Positions 26,378 to 34,861 of a stretch of 51,209 nucleotides of DNA are shown here, one piece after another. The notes beneath the pieces were generated by a model. The model did not search any database and had not been told where the DNA came from. It was given only the letters and a program-made list of their open reading frames with translations. How positions within the stretch are numbered: position 1 is the stretch's first letter; each line of letters begins with the position of its first letter. The stretch is from Chitinophagaceae bacterium (GTDB lineage: Bacteria > Bacteroidota > Bacteroidia > Chitinophagales > Chitinophagaceae), in contig JALHRP010000024.1 in NCBI GenBank assembly GCA_022841365.1, positions 1 to 51,209 on the forward strand, read 5' to 3'. Both the position numbers and the translations under genes were made by a program.

Positions 26378-27604
26378 TCAGGTGGTAAGAGGGGCAATGT
26401 GCTGCTTTTTTTGACCGATGCAGAGTAACAGTAAACCGACAAACATTACAACTGCAGCAGCCAGCAGCAGATATCCGTTGTATGGTAGATTGGTTGACTG
26501 CATGGCGGCAATTCCCTGCAGCATCAACAGCACTTCATTACTGATTGCTGCACAAGCAAAAAGCCACAAGCCGGTTTTGGATTGTTTTTTTTCAACTGTA
26601 ATCAGTTGATGTTGTATGAGAAACCCCAGTAAAAAAAAGGAAACAAAAAGCAGCAACACTAAATGTAAAAAAGCAACCACAATGGCCCGTATGCCAAAAG
26701 CATAGGTATTCAGTTCAGGTATTGCAGAGAAAGCCTGCAATATAATTTTAAGGATAAATGCAGCACAAGCTATCAGCCACAACCATTTTACCTGTGATGG
26801 CAGTTGCAACTGTTTGCGTAATTGCAGAATTATTTTAAGCAGAAAACCTGCAGCAATTAATTGAATCATGGCTGCAGCATCGGCTGCAAGCAACATCCAG
26901 CGGGGCAGTCTCATCCACATCATAGATAAAAATAAAGCCGGTACAGCTGTGATCAGTAACAAAATGAATCCTCTGTTCACTTGCTGTTGCAATACAGGTG
27001 TAAGCCATTGTTTGACGGATGCAATAAACAGAAAAGCTATTGCAAATAAAAACCAGCCATTGTACTGAAAATGCAGATAAAAGTAAATGGCCCCGAAATA
27101 GAAGTCCTGCTGTACGCTTTTCTGCATCATTAAATAAGCGAGTGTAAATGTGCCGAGGGCTGAAAGCATGTTCCAGCACAATGCGGCGTACAACCATTTC
27201 TTTTCATTTGTAAGATGCCTGCTGTTTGCTGTCAGTTTAAAAGCAACAGATGCAAAAACAAATGAGACCAAAATTGAAATGGTAGAGAAAGCAATGGAAG
27301 GCGCTGCATATCCCATCAATGGAAAAGTGAACAACATGCCATAACTGCTCCATAGCTGCAGATGCAGTATCTTGTTCAGCTGCTTTTTTTGTTTCTCTGT
27401 TAGTTGTATAAGATGAATGATACCAATAAACAATACCAGCGATACCCAGCCTGCAAATGCAAAATGAGAGTGGGCATGCAGCAAATGTTTCTGATCAAAA
27501 AACGGAAGTGGAAATAAAATTTTATAACGCAGTATTACACCCACTGCTGCCAGAACAGTAAAATTAATAATTGCAATGAGTGACCATTTTTGCAGAAACC
27601 TCAT
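26378..27604 (-). CDS. Multipass membrane protein, heme-copper-oxidase-like
   Basis: This 408-residue protein has about twelve hydrophobic segments and no soluble domain. The first loop/helix carries LLHAHSHFAFAGWVS, a His-rich motif resembling the low-spin heme helix of heme-copper oxidase subunit I proteins. Later come YLHFQYNGWFLFAIAFLF and VAFLHLVLLLFVSFFLLG, each with a potential ligand histidine. I do not find the full set of active-site histidines and cannot assign it to a NO or cytochrome oxidase family. It is transcribed divergently from the nos genes and stands next to the Crp/Fnr gene, so a role in heme-based N-oxide metabolism or copper/heme supply is plausible but inferred. Its ATG at 27604 is 44 bp past the regulator's stop codon. 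Confidence 0.7.
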   Translation of the reverse strand: MRFLQKWSLIAIINFTVLAAVGVILRYKILFPLPFFDQKHLLHAHSHFAFAGWVSLVLFIGIIHLIQLTEKQKKQLNKILHLQLWSSYGMLFTFPLMGYAAPSIAFSTISILVSFVFASVAFKLTANSRHLTNEKKWLYAALCWNMLSALGTFTLAYLMMQKSVQQDFYFGAIYFYLHFQYNGWFLFAIAFLFIASVKQWLTPVLQQQVNRGFILLLITAVPALFLSMMWMRLPRWMLLAADAAAMIQLIAAGFLLKIILQLRKQLQLPSQVKWLWLIACAAFILKIILQAFSAIPELNTYAFGIRAIVVAFLHLVLLLFVSFFLLGFLIQHQLITVEKKQSKTGLWLFACAAISNEVLLMLQGIAAMQSTNLPYNGYLLLAAAVVMFVGLLLLCIGQKKQHIAPLTT

Positions 27605-27648
27605 ACATCTTATACATTAATTTGGTTGATGGGAGTACTTAAAAATTA

Positions 27649-28263
27649 TCAGCAATACACTTTTCCTTTTTCAATTTTAAGCACACCTTTTTCCTGCATT
27701 TGACGTATAGAACGTATAACGGTTTCAACCCGCAGACCCGTCATGTCGGCAATTTGCTGTCTGGTAAGATCTATCTTAAACAATTCATTGTTTAAAAAAC
27801 CATTTTCTTTTTTATACTCCCGCAGCAAGGTTGCAACACGATGCAGGGGGCCGTATGAAGAAATTTCTTTTAAGATCAGCGATTTTGCCCGCAGTCTTTT
27901 CGCCAGCATTTGTGTAAATCCGGCATGCAGATGATAATGCTCTTTCAGCAATTGCAGAAACGATTCTTTACGTAAACGGATAATGGTGCTTTCTTCATCT
28001 GCCACTGCACTTGCAGGATAATTGCCGCCATCAAACAGAGGAGGTTCGCCAAAACTCTCACCTGCACCAAAAAAACCCTGAATAAATTCTTTCCCGTCTT
28101 CATTGCAGTTACACATTTTTATCCGTCCGTCTACAACCTGGTAATAAAAATGCACACGGTCCTCTTCACAAAAAAGCACTTGTCCTTTTCTTACATTATG
28201 AAACGTGGCGCCCCATGCAAGCAGGAGGTTTACATCAATCATGGATAGATCAGTTTTTTGCAT
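27649..28263 (-). CDS. Crp/Fnr-family transcriptional regulator
   Basis: This 204-residue regulator has an N-terminal cyclic-nucleotide-binding fold (residues 15-120; VRKGQVLFCEEDR, GAGESFGEPPLFDGGNYPASA) and a C-terminal winged helix with DLTRQQIADMTGLRVETVIRSIRQM, where the E-x-x-R recognition residues match the FNR/NNR type. It lacks the four-cysteine cluster of oxygen-sensing FNR; the few cysteines (FCEED, CNCNED) do not match that pattern. It could sense NO, heme or another signal. It is divergent from the cytochrome-nosZ genes, with a TGAT-N4-ATCA palindrome in between, suggesting autoregulation and control of N2O respiration. Confidence 0.92.
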   Translation of the reverse strand: MQKTDLSMIDVNLLLAWGATFHNVRKGQVLFCEEDRVHFYYQVVDGRIKMCNCNEDGKEFIQGFFGAGESFGEPPLFDGGNYPASAVADEESTIIRLRKESFLQLLKEHYHLHAGFTQMLAKRLRAKSLILKEISSYGPLHRVATLLREYKKENGFLNNELFKIDLTRQQIADMTGLRVETVIRSIRQMQEKGVLKIEKGKVYC

Positions 28264-28320
28264 TGTGGCGGCAAAATAAATCTGATCAGAAATCCGGGTG
28301 CTGATGAATAGTAGTCATAA

Positions 28321-28338
28321 ATATGATTGTAATCATAT
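28321..28338. promoter_or_regulatory. FNR/NNR-type operator in the nos divergent promoter
   Basis: The 18 bases ATATGATTGTAATCATAT form an 8+2+8 inverted repeat, with TGAT-N4-ATCA at the core. It lies about 58 bp from the regulator gene and about 147 bp from the cytochrome gene. A -7-like CTTTTTTG at 28358-28365 would place a plus-strand start near 28371, about 42 bases from the operator centre, the distance of a class II activator. Position-based logic is inference. Confidence 0.7.
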
Positions 28339-28484
28339 GCTGCCGTTTACAAATCAACTTTTTTGCAGCCTTAATGAGTGTATACAGGTTGGCAGTGAAT
28401 ATCATCCTCTATGCGTTCAGTCATAAAGTTCTTTTTTTTCTCACAGTAACGTTGCATAAATGTTTCAAATAAAAATTTAAAAGC

Positions 28485-28967
28485 ATGAAAAAAATTCTGA
28501 TTGCACTTAGTCTCAGTCTGGTTGTATTGTTTTATTCCTGCGGAGGAAATTCAGCAGAGAGTAAAAATGAAACAACAAGTGAACAAACCACAGCGCCTGC
28601 TGATAACGGCAACCCATCTTATGATCCCGAAAGAGGCGCAGGAAAATTTACAAATGTTGAAGTAAAACCTGAGTTGGATAAAGTAATGGCAGGCGCAGGC
28701 ATGATTGTGTATGATGTGAAATGTGCAAGCTGTCACAAATTAACAGATGAAAAACTGGTTGGCCCGGGATGGCAGGGAGTAACTACCCGTCATAAACCTG
28801 AGTGGATCATGAATTTTATTACCAACCCCGACGAAATGCTGAGCAAAGATCCCAAAGCAATGGCGCAGCTTGAACTGTGTCTGGTGCGTATGCCCAATCA
28901 GAATTTAACGGATGATGATGCACGCAATGTGTATGAGTATATGCGTAAAAATGATGGCATTAAATAA
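28485..28967 (+). CDS. Monoheme cytochrome c lipoprotein (nos-linked)
   Basis: This 160-residue periplasmic electron carrier has a lipoprotein-like N-terminus (MKKILIALSLSLVVLFYSC, lipidation predicted at Cys19), an acidic/Thr-rich linker and a class I cytochrome c domain. The heme site is C80-A-S-C-H84, with the axial methionine probably Met136 in LVRMPNQNL. It is 32 bp upstream of nosZ, so it is the obvious electron donor to the reductase; that is inferred from the neighbourhood and from known clade II clusters. It is the first gene of the plus-strand nos run. Confidence 0.93.
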   Translation: MKKILIALSLSLVVLFYSCGGNSAESKNETTSEQTTAPADNGNPSYDPERGAGKFTNVEVKPELDKVMAGAGMIVYDVKCASCHKLTDEKLVGPGWQGVTTRHKPEWIMNFITNPDEMLSKDPKAMAQLELCLVRMPNQNLTDDDARNVYEYMRKNDGIK

Positions 28968-28999
28968 ACAGCAATTCATTAAACCCACAATTATATAGT

Positions 29000-30994
29000 A
29001 TGAAATATTCAAAACTAATACTGTTCATCCTGCTGTCAGGATCAGTATTGCACATGATGTCCTGTAAACCGAAAGGTGCTTCAGGAGCAGTAGCTACAGG
29101 CTCTGCAGAAAAAGCTTATGTAGCGCCCGGTAAGTACGATGAGTTTTACAATTTTGTATCAGGCGGTTTCAGCGGACAAATGAGTGTATACGGATTGCCG
29201 AGCGGCCGTTTGTTTCGTGTCATTCCTGTTTTTTCGGTTGATCCGGAAAAAGGATATGGCTACAGCGAAGAAACCAAACCGATGTTAATGACTTCCGGTG
29301 GTTTTGTTCCATGGGATGATTTACACCATGTATCTTTTTCACAAACCAATGGTGAAATTGACGGACGATGGGCATTCGGAAACGGAAATAACACACCACG
29401 TGTTGCACGTATTGATTTAAAAACGTTCCGCACATCCGAAATACTTGAGCTGCCCAACAGCGCAGGTAATCACTCTTCTCCTTTTATTACTGAGAACTCT
29501 GAATACATTGTTGCAGGTACCCGTTTCAGCGTACCCGTTGGTAACAATACTGATGTACCCATTGCATCATACAAACAAAACTTTAAAGGAACCATCAGCT
29601 TCATCAGTGTTGGTAAAGAAGGCGAACTGGATATTGCTTTTCAATTATTGTTACCGGGTGTAAATTTTGATTTAAGCCGTGCAGGTAAAGGCCCAAGCAA
29701 CGGTTGGTTTTTCTTCAGTTGCTATAACAGCGAGCAGGCAAATACCTTGCTGGAAGTAAATGCATCGCAAAGGGATAAAGATTTTATTCTTGCTGTTAAC
29801 TGGAAAAAAGCCGAAGAATATCTCAAAGCCGGTAAAGGAACCAAACAACAGGTGCGTTACGCTCATAATAAATACAATGAGCAAACACATACTGCTACAT
29901 CTCAAATTAAAACAGAAGTAACGGTACTTGATCCTGCTATATTAAAAGACATCTGTTATTTTATTCCCTGTCCAAAATCACCTCACGGTTGCGATACAGA
30001 TCCTACCGGTGAATATATTGTTGGCAGCGGAAAACTGGCAGCTCTTATTCCTGTTTTCTCGTTCAGTAAAATTCAAAAAGCCATTGCAGATAAAACTTAT
30101 GATGGCGACTTTGGCGGTATTCCTGTAATTAAATACGAAGCTGCTTTGTATGGTGAAGTAAAAAAGCCGGGCCTGGGGCCATTGCATACAGAGTTTGATG
30201 CCAACGGTAACGCCTACACGTCTTTTTTTGTAAGCAGTGAAATTGTAAAGTGGAATATTAAAGATTTAAAAGTGTTGGACAGAGTTCCTACTTATTATTC
30301 CATTGGTCACTTAAGTATTCCCGGTGGTGATACAAAAAAACCATACGGTAAATATGTGGTGGCGTATAATAAAATTACCAAAGACCGTTACCTGCCAACA
30401 GGTCCGGAGTTAACTCAAAGTGCACAGATCTTCGATATCAGCGGAGATAAAATGCAGTTGATACTTGATTTTCCGACCATTGGTGAACCGCACTATGCAG
30501 GTTCTATGCCGGCCGATCTCATTAAGAAAAACAGTTTAAAGATTTATAAAATTGATGAGAACAAACATGCGTATGCAGCCAAAGGAGAGAAGGAAACCAA
30601 AGTAGTACGTGAAGGAAATAAAGTACACATTTATGGTACTGCCATCCGCTCACACTTTGCACCGGATAATATTGAAGGGATTAAAGTAGGTGATGAAGTG
30701 TACTTCCATATCACTAACCTGGAACAGGATTGGGATGTGCCGCATGGCTTTGCTATTAAAGGTGCGCCCACGGCAGAGTTACTGATCATGCCGGGTGAAA
30801 CACAAACATTGAAATGGATTCCTGAGAAACCCGGAATGTATCCCATTTACTGTACAGATTTTTGCAGTGCCTTACACCAGGAAATGCAGGGATATGTGCG
30901 TGTATCACCTGCAGGAAGCAGTATGCCGCTTTCATTCAGTTTAGGTAAGCAGGGTGCAGCAGCAGCCGATACAACAAAACCGGCAGGCAAATAA
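29000..30994 (+). CDS. nosZ: Nitrous oxide reductase, clade II (Sec-type)
   Basis: This periplasmic enzyme reduces N2O to N2. It is 664 residues. The N-terminus (MKYSKLILFILLSGSVLHMMSC) has no twin-arginine motif, so export is by Sec, the mark of clade II, and Cys22 may be lipidated. The seven-bladed propeller carries CuZ ligands visible as DDLHH (His109, His110), the NSAGNHSSP loop, CPKSPHGCDTDPTGEY, GLGPLHTEFD and IGHLSIPGGD. The C-terminal cupredoxin has the CuA site C618-x3-C622-x3-H626-x2-M629. All metal ligands appear intact, so it should be active. It is followed by an intra-operon hairpin. Confidence 0.97.
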   Translation: MKYSKLILFILLSGSVLHMMSCKPKGASGAVATGSAEKAYVAPGKYDEFYNFVSGGFSGQMSVYGLPSGRLFRVIPVFSVDPEKGYGYSEETKPMLMTSGGFVPWDDLHHVSFSQTNGEIDGRWAFGNGNNTPRVARIDLKTFRTSEILELPNSAGNHSSPFITENSEYIVAGTRFSVPVGNNTDVPIASYKQNFKGTISFISVGKEGELDIAFQLLLPGVNFDLSRAGKGPSNGWFFFSCYNSEQANTLLEVNASQRDKDFILAVNWKKAEEYLKAGKGTKQQVRYAHNKYNEQTHTATSQIKTEVTVLDPAILKDICYFIPCPKSPHGCDTDPTGEYIVGSGKLAALIPVFSFSKIQKAIADKTYDGDFGGIPVIKYEAALYGEVKKPGLGPLHTEFDANGNAYTSFFVSSEIVKWNIKDLKVLDRVPTYYSIGHLSIPGGDTKKPYGKYVVAYNKITKDRYLPTGPELTQSAQIFDISGDKMQLILDFPTIGEPHYAGSMPADLIKKNSLKIYKIDENKHAYAAKGEKETKVVREGNKVHIYGTAIRSHFAPDNIEGIKVGDEVYFHITNLEQDWDVPHGFAIKGAPTAELLIMPGETQTLKWIPEKPGMYPIYCTDFCSALHQEMQGYVRVSPAGSSMPLSFSLGKQGAAAADTTKPAGK

Positions 30995-31015
30995 AGTACA
31001 AAGGATCATTATCAC

Positions 31016-31056
31016 AAACAGCCCCGTGCTCATGTGCATAAGAGGCGGGGCTGTTT
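31016..31056 (+). terminator. Hairpin after nosZ (intra-operon)
   Basis: An 11-bp perfect stem (AAACAGCCCCG with CGGGGCTGTTT) and a 19-base loop lie 21 bp after the nosZ stop, followed by a short TTT-AA tract. It could be a partial terminator that makes nosZ mRNA more abundant than that of the assembly genes. Confidence 0.7.
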
Positions 31057-31094
31057 AATTACATGTCATACGAAATGATACAAACTATAAAAGG

Positions 31095-32108
31095 ATGAAT
31101 ACGCATTTATCACCCATGGCAAGAATTGCATCGTTGATCTGTGCAGTGGGGTTGGCCATAGTCATTTTTGTACCTATGTGGCGTATAGATTTAACCGCAC
31201 CACAATATCCCGAAGGCCTGGGTTTAAAAATTTATCCCAATAAACTTGCCGGTGATATTGATATCATTAACGGGTTGAATCATTACATAGGTATGGCTAA
31301 ACTGGAGACCGACGATTTTATTGAGTTTACCATCCTGCCTTATATCATTGCAGCATTTTCATTGTTTGGAATCATAACTGCCTTGGTTAACCGCCGTTGG
31401 TTTTTTTATGTTTGGATGATTTTATACATCCTGTTTGGCGTTGTAGCCATGTTCGATTTTTACAGATGGGAATATCACTATGGTCACAATCTGGATCCAA
31501 CAGCAGCCATTGTAGTGCCGGGTATGGCTTATCAGCCGCCATTAATTGGCTTTAAACAACTGCTCAACTTCGGTGCTTATTCGTTTCCTGATGTGGGTGG
31601 ATATATTTTCATAGCTGTTGGTCTTATACTGGTAACAGTTGCGTTTCTGGAATGGAAAAAAATAAAAGCCATGTACAGACCTGTACATGCAGCAATAGCA
31701 TTCCTGTTCATTTGCCTGTTGCAAAGTTGTTCTACCGCTCCACAACCAATTCATTATGGAAAAGATATTTGTGCGTTTTGTAAAATGGTTATCAGCGATC
31801 ATCGTTTTGGTGCTGAACTGATCACAACCAAATACAAAGTATACAAGTTTGATGATACACATTGTGCTGTTTCGTTTTTATCGTCTGTAGAAAAAACCGG
31901 ACAGCAGATAGCGGCTGTTTATCTGGCCGATTTTTCACAAAAAGGAAAACTGGTAAAAGCTGAAGAAAGTTTTTTATTGAAAAGTGCGGATCTGAAAAGT
32001 CCCATGGGGGGCAATATTGCTGCATTTGCAAGTGAAGACAGTATGAACAGTTTTAAGCAATCATTCAATGCAACAGTTGTTAAATGGAATGAAATAAATC
32101 TCAAATGA
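31095..32108 (+). CDS. nosL: Fusion of a NosB-like membrane domain and NosL copper chaperone
   Basis: One unbroken frame of 337 residues encodes two parts. Residues 1-190 hold four predicted helices and sit at the position of NosB, the unknown-function membrane protein that follows nosZ in clade II clusters. Residues 195-337 are NosL, which delivers Cu(I) to NosZ: the copper motif is C226-x2-C229-x-M231 (DICAFCKMVIS), followed by KYKVYKFDDTHCAV and KSPMGGNIAAF. At the junction a hydrophobic stretch ends in LLQSC (Cys212), the normal NosL lipobox, now internal and serving as a fifth membrane segment or a cleavage site. The start ATG at 31095 is clear. It overlaps nosD by four bases (ATGA). Confidence 0.9.
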   Translation: MNTHLSPMARIASLICAVGLAIVIFVPMWRIDLTAPQYPEGLGLKIYPNKLAGDIDIINGLNHYIGMAKLETDDFIEFTILPYIIAAFSLFGIITALVNRRWFFYVWMILYILFGVVAMFDFYRWEYHYGHNLDPTAAIVVPGMAYQPPLIGFKQLLNFGAYSFPDVGGYIFIAVGLILVTVAFLEWKKIKAMYRPVHAAIAFLFICLLQSCSTAPQPIHYGKDICAFCKMVISDHRFGAELITTKYKVYKFDDTHCAVSFLSSVEKTGQQIAAVYLADFSQKGKLVKAEESFLLKSADLKSPMGGNIAAFASEDSMNSFKQSFNATVVKWNEINLK

Positions 32109-33337
32109 AAATCTGTATTACCATACTGTTTCTCTTCTTGTTTACAGATGCAACGGCAAAGCTGTGGCGGGTAGGTGCAGGTCAGCAGGAGCGAAGCATC
32201 AGGGCAACGATCAATAAAGCAACCGATGGCGATACCATCTTTATTTATCCCGGTATATATAAAGAAGGTCAACTGATTATCACCAAAAAATTATTTCTCA
32301 AGGGCATTCAATATCCTGTTCTCGATGGAGAACAGAAAGTAGAGATACTCACTATCCGTTGCGATGGAGTAGTAGTGGAAGGACTTTTTTTTAAACGTTC
32401 AGGTCGCAGCAGTTATAATGATATTGCTGCGCTGCGTATTGCAGATTGCCGCAATGCAGTTGTAAAGAACAATCGGTTTGAATCGGGCTATTTTGGAATT
32501 TATTCGCAACATGCAACAGCAGCCATCATTACAGGAAATCGTTTACAGTCTGATGCAAAAGATGAAGTGTCATCGGGCAACGGTATTCATTGCTGGAAGA
32601 GCGACAGTATGCACATCAGCAGTAACACTGTAACAGGTTACAGAGATGGATTGTATTTTGAGTTTGTTACAAACTCATACATAAAAAGCAATACCAGTTA
32701 TGGTAACGTAAGGTATGGTCTGCATTTTATGTTCTCAGGGAATAACAGTTATATCTCCAATGTATTTCGGGATAATGGTGCAGGTGTTGCGGTGATGTAT
32801 TCAAAAAACATCCGCATACAAAACAATCTGTTTGCAGATAACTGGGGAGGTGCAGCCTATGGCATCTTAATGAAAGAAATCACAGACAGCCGTGTTGAAG
32901 GCAACCGTTTTCAAAAAAATTCAGTAGGTGTTATGCTCGAAGGCAGTAACCGTATTCAACTCCTCAAAAACGTTTTCATTCAAAATGGATGGGCCATTAA
33001 AATGCAGGCCAGTTGTATGGATAACAGCATTGAGCAAAATAATTTTTCTGCCAACTCTTTTGATATGGCTACCAATGGTGAGCTGGTACTGAACAGTTTT
33101 AAAAAAAATTACTGGGATAAATACGAAGGATACGATTTAAACAGAGATGGTATTGGCGATGTGCCTTATCATCCTGTGAGTATGTTTTCTATGATGGGTG
33201 AACGCAATGCATCCAGTATGATGTTGTTCCGGAGTTTTATTGTTGGCCTGCTGGATAAAGCAGAAAAAATGCTGCCTGTTCTTACACCTGTTGATCTCAA
33301 AGATCATCAGCCACTAATGAAACCGCTAAAACTGTAA
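32105..33337 (+). CDS. nosD: NosD, periplasmic copper-site assembly protein
   Basis: This 410-residue protein has a Sec signal peptide (MKICITILFLFLFTDATAK) and a parallel right-handed beta-helix made of short repeats with asparagine ladders (for example NNSYISNVFRDN, NNLFADNWGG). NosD works with NosF and NosY to load copper or sulfur into the CuZ site of nitrous oxide reductase. The C-terminal region (YWDKYEGYDLNRDGIGDVPYHP) is the conserved NosD end. The start overlaps the nosL stop (ATGA), so translation is coupled; it stops three bases before nosF. Confidence 0.95.
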   Translation: MKICITILFLFLFTDATAKLWRVGAGQQERSIRATINKATDGDTIFIYPGIYKEGQLIITKKLFLKGIQYPVLDGEQKVEILTIRCDGVVVEGLFFKRSGRSSYNDIAALRIADCRNAVVKNNRFESGYFGIYSQHATAAIITGNRLQSDAKDEVSSGNGIHCWKSDSMHISSNTVTGYRDGLYFEFVTNSYIKSNTSYGNVRYGLHFMFSGNNSYISNVFRDNGAGVAVMYSKNIRIQNNLFADNWGGAAYGILMKEITDSRVEGNRFQKNSVGVMLEGSNRIQLLKNVFIQNGWAIKMQASCMDNSIEQNNFSANSFDMATNGELVLNSFKKNYWDKYEGYDLNRDGIGDVPYHPVSMFSMMGERNASSMMLFRSFIVGLLDKAEKMLPVLTPVDLKDHQPLMKPLKL

Positions 33338-33340
33338 CGT

Positions 33341-34042
33341 ATGATTATTGCAAGTAACGTAACAAAAACATTTGGAAAACTGAAAGCACTGGATAACGTA
33401 AGTGTTATGTGCAGTAAGGGACAAACCATTGCATTAATAGGTCCTAACGGCAGTGGTAAAACAACACTAATTAAATCCATGCTGGGTATGGTGGTGCCCG
33501 ACAGTGGTTTCATCACTTTTGATGAACATAATATTCTGCACAACTGGAACTACCGGAGCCGTATAGGTTATATGCCGCAAATTGGCCGTTATCCGGATAA
33601 CATGCGCATCGGCCATGTGTTTGAAATGATGAAAGACCTGCGTAAAAATTCAACCGCCTCAACAGATGAAGAATTGATTACTGCATTTGGGTTGGATAAG
33701 CTGATGCACAAAAAAATGCAGACACTCAGCGGAGGAACGAGGCAAAAAGTTAGTGCATCACTCGCCTTTTTATTTAACCCCGATGTGTTGATCCTTGATG
33801 AACCAACTGCGGGACTTGATCCCGTTGCTTCTGAAATACTGAAACAGAAAATGATCCAGGAAAAAGAAAAGGGCAAACTGATTTTAATAACATCGCATGT
33901 TTTGAGTGAACTGGATGATGTAGTGAGCGAAATCATTTATATGCAGGATGGTCAGTTGAAATTTCATAAATCACTTGAACAGTTACAGGAAGATACCGGT
34001 CAGCAAAAACTGGCCAAAGCCATTGCACAAATAATGAAATAA
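33341..34042 (+). CDS. nosF: NosF, ABC transporter ATPase
   Basis: This 233-residue cytosolic ATPase powers the NosDFY assembly complex. Visible motifs are Walker A GPNGSGKTT (residues 34-42), the signature LSGGTRQK (129-136), Walker B VLILDEPTAGLDP (D153, E154) and the switch His in TSHVLSEL. It begins three bases after nosD and ends 39 bp before nosY. No fused membrane domain is present. Confidence 0.96.
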   Translation: MIIASNVTKTFGKLKALDNVSVMCSKGQTIALIGPNGSGKTTLIKSMLGMVVPDSGFITFDEHNILHNWNYRSRIGYMPQIGRYPDNMRIGHVFEMMKDLRKNSTASTDEELITAFGLDKLMHKKMQTLSGGTRQKVSASLAFLFNPDVLILDEPTAGLDPVASEILKQKMIQEKEKGKLILITSHVLSELDDVVSEIIYMQDGQLKFHKSLEQLQEDTGQQKLAKAIAQIMK

Positions 34043-34081
34043 CTCCGGGCTGATAAACAGCTCAGAATAAAATAGAATCGT

Positions 34082-34852
34082 ATGATGCAGACGATGATTA
34101 AATATGTGGTGCTTGATCTGATCAAAAACAGGATTATTCTTGTGTACACATTTTTTTTGTTGCTGATGTCTGTAGGGATGTTCAGCATGGATGAAAACAC
34201 CACCAAAGGAATTATGAGTTTAATGAACCTTGTGCTCATCATTATTCCGCTGGTGAGTATTATTTTTTCAACCATTTACGTGTATAATTCATCCGAATTT
34301 ATTGAGCTGCTTGCAGCGCAGCCGCTGAAACGAAAATCGCTGTGGCTCAGTATTTACAGTGGTTTAGCGCTGTCGTTATCGCTGGCTTTTATGATCGGTG
34401 TTGGTATTCCGGTGTTATTGTTTGATGGTACGCTTACCGGATGGGTGCTTGTGTTATCCGGTCTTTTTCAAACAATCATTTTTACAGGTATTGCTTTGCT
34501 TGCTGCTGTAAAAACAAGAGATAAAGCAAAAGGAATTGGTGTGGCTATTTTTCTCTGGTTCTTCTTTACACTTATTTATGATGGGTTGGTGCTGCTGCTG
34601 TTATTCCAGTTCAGCGATTATCCATTAGAGAAACCGATGATTGCTTTGAGTATGCTCAATCCTGTAGATTTATCACGGATTTTGATTTTGCTCAAGCTGG
34701 ATATATCTGCATTGATGGGTTATACAGGTGCGGTTTTCAGCAATTTTTTTGGCAGCGGATTCGGAATGCTGCTTTCTGTCCTTATTTTATTTCTCTGGTC
34801 TGCAGTGCCGGTTTGGTTTTCGTTAAAACAATTTCAACGTAAAGATTTATAA
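34082..34852 (+). CDS. nosY: NosY, ABC transporter permease
   Basis: This 256-residue membrane subunit has six predicted helices (starting VVLDLIKNRIILVYTFFLLLMSVGM) and belongs to the ABC-2 permease type. It pairs with NosF and connects to NosD in the periplasm during CuZ maturation. Two adjacent ATGs (34082 and 34085) could start it. SEFIELLAAQPLKRKSLWLS is the family-like cytosolic loop. It is the last of the classical nos genes here. Confidence 0.95.
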   Translation: MMQTMIKYVVLDLIKNRIILVYTFFLLLMSVGMFSMDENTTKGIMSLMNLVLIIIPLVSIIFSTIYVYNSSEFIELLAAQPLKRKSLWLSIYSGLALSLSLAFMIGVGIPVLLFDGTLTGWVLVLSGLFQTIIFTGIALLAAVKTRDKAKGIGVAIFLWFFFTLIYDGLVLLLLFQFSDYPLEKPMIALSMLNPVDLSRILILLKLDISALMGYTGAVFSNFFGSGFGMLLSVLILFLWSAVPVWFSLKQFQRKDL

Positions 34853-34861
34853 TTTATTCTT

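Noticed and set aside
26378-27604. Twelve-helix protein called as NO reductase NorB
   Set aside because: Only part of the needed histidine ligands is visible, so a NorB call would be unsupported.
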